Origin: Pseudarthrobacter sp. NS4
GTDB lineage: Bacteria > Actinomycetota > Actinomycetes > Actinomycetales > Micrococcaceae
Assembly (NCBI RefSeq): GCF_024758005.1
Contig: NZ_CP103288.1
Location: 2,790,001 to 2,854,000 of the forward strand
Length of the DNA stretch: 64,000 bases
Direction: 5' to 3'
Shown here: positions 63,662 to 64,000 of the stretch, piece by piece
Position numbering within the stretch: the stretch's first letter is position 1
Layout: each line of letters begins with the position of its first letter
Translations under genes and position numbers: made by a program
The notes under the pieces: generated by a model
Told to the model about the DNA's origin: nothing
The model's database searches: none
Seen by the model: the letters and a program-made list of their open reading frames with translations, nothing else

Positions 63662-64000
63662 CTAGTTGTTTGTGCAGGCAGGCAGGCCGGATGTGTCCTG
63701 CCCGCTGCCGGCAAGTTCGACCGCTTCCCTTGCTTCTGCCAGGTTCTCCACCCGGACCACCTGCAGTCCGTCCGGGATTTGCCCTGCGACCTGCCCGCAG
63801 TTGGCAGCGGGTGCCAGGAACAGGGTGGCTCCCCCGGCGCGGGCAGCCTGCATCTTCTGCGCGATCCCGCCGATGGGCCCGACGGCGCCGTCCGGGGAAA
63901 TGGCACCGGTCCCCGCAACGTGCTTTCCGCCGGTGAGGTCGCCGGGGGTGACTGTGTCGATGATGCCCAGGGAGAACATCAAACCTGCGGACGGACCGCC
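63662..64000 (-). CDS. Lon-like (S16, PDZ-LonC type) protease, 3' end only
   Basis: The C-terminal 112 residues of a protein whose start lies beyond the right edge. It opens with GGPSAGLMFSLGIIDT, where Ser is the S16 nucleophile, then GGKHVAGTGAISPDGAVGPIGGIAQKMQAA with the catalytic Lys. This matches the YlbL/PDZ-Lon family of membrane-anchored proteases in actinobacteria. It ends 145 bases before the UPF0182 start, an adjacency common in this group. Confidence 0.85.
   Translation of the reverse strand, partial: GGPSAGLMFSLGIIDTVTPGDLTGGKHVAGTGAISPDGAVGPIGGIAQKMQAARAGGATLFLAPAANCGQVAGQIPDGLQVVRVENLAEAREAVELAGSGQDTSGLPACTNN

Overview
The window is a chromosomal segment of a high-GC Gram-positive bacterium of the Actinomycetota, most like Arthrobacter/Pseudarthrobacter (Micrococcaceae). 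The case rests on the gene set and order: a glf/glfT2-type galactofuran pair, a WhiB1-type Fe-S regulator next to a PdtaS-type kinase, the 180-kDa class of NAD-glutamate dehydrogenase, the block secA / hpf / comF / lpqB / mtrB / mtrA seen in actinobacteria, SigK/RskA, and frequent GTG or TTG starts. I see no rRNA, CRISPR array, transposase or prophage; most of the window is housekeeping chromosome with some poorly described accessory modules.

Layout. 0-2.4 kb (minus): galactofuranosyltransferase (cut by the left edge) and UDP-galactopyranose mutase. 2.7-6.7 kb (plus): a large FHA-FtsK/EssC-like ATPase with no secretion partner nearby. 6.7-14.2 kb: small membrane protein, whiB1 with a CRP-like site, pdtaS, and the giant glutamate dehydrogenase. 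14.2-18.8 kb: a CpaE-like/SAF pair without pilus genes, an excisionase-type HTH, a possibly duplicated Sm-like-fold protein, a LysM protein and an Rv3235-family protein. 18.9-29.2 kb (minus): secA, a YcaQ-type wHTH protein, hpf, comF, lpqB, mtrB, mtrA.

29.4-35.8 kb (plus): a tightly overlapping operon of a multi-pass membrane protein (interrupted by a frameshift), DUF4129, DUF4350, MoxR, DUF58, then a DUF4166 protein. 35.8-37.3 kb (minus): a MetE-like protein lacking an expected zinc-ligand Cys, and chorismate mutase. 37.4-42.9 kb (minus): a complete peptide-type ABC transporter. 43.2-46.4 kb (minus): mnmA, a cysteine desulfurase and a lipoprotein. 46.6-49.7 kb (plus): a J-domain protein with a possible NERD-like C-terminus, trmL, and sigK-rskA behind a probable self-regulated SigK promoter. 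49.8-54.2 kb (minus): PIG-L deacetylase, etfA, etfB, HtrA-type protease. 54.5-59.0 kb (plus): TPM-domain/coiled-coil protein, pspA, photolyase. 59.0-64 kb (minus): cytochrome b-type membrane protein, two identical initiator tRNA genes, a UPF0182 protein and the C-terminal end of a Lon-like protease.

How the genes fit together. Much of the window concerns the cell envelope: galactofuran synthesis, Sec export, MtrAB-LpqB signalling, the MoxR/DUF58 membrane module, HtrA and PspA quality control, and the SigK switch. Translation and RNA quality form a second theme: hpf, mnmA fed by the adjacent cysteine desulfurase, trmL and tRNA-fMet. The most noteworthy unexplained items are the orphan EssC-like ATPase, the SAF/CpaE/HTH/Sm-like/LysM neighbourhood, the MoxR operon beside mtrAB, the J-domain fusion, and a perfect 34-bp palindrome between lpqB and comF.
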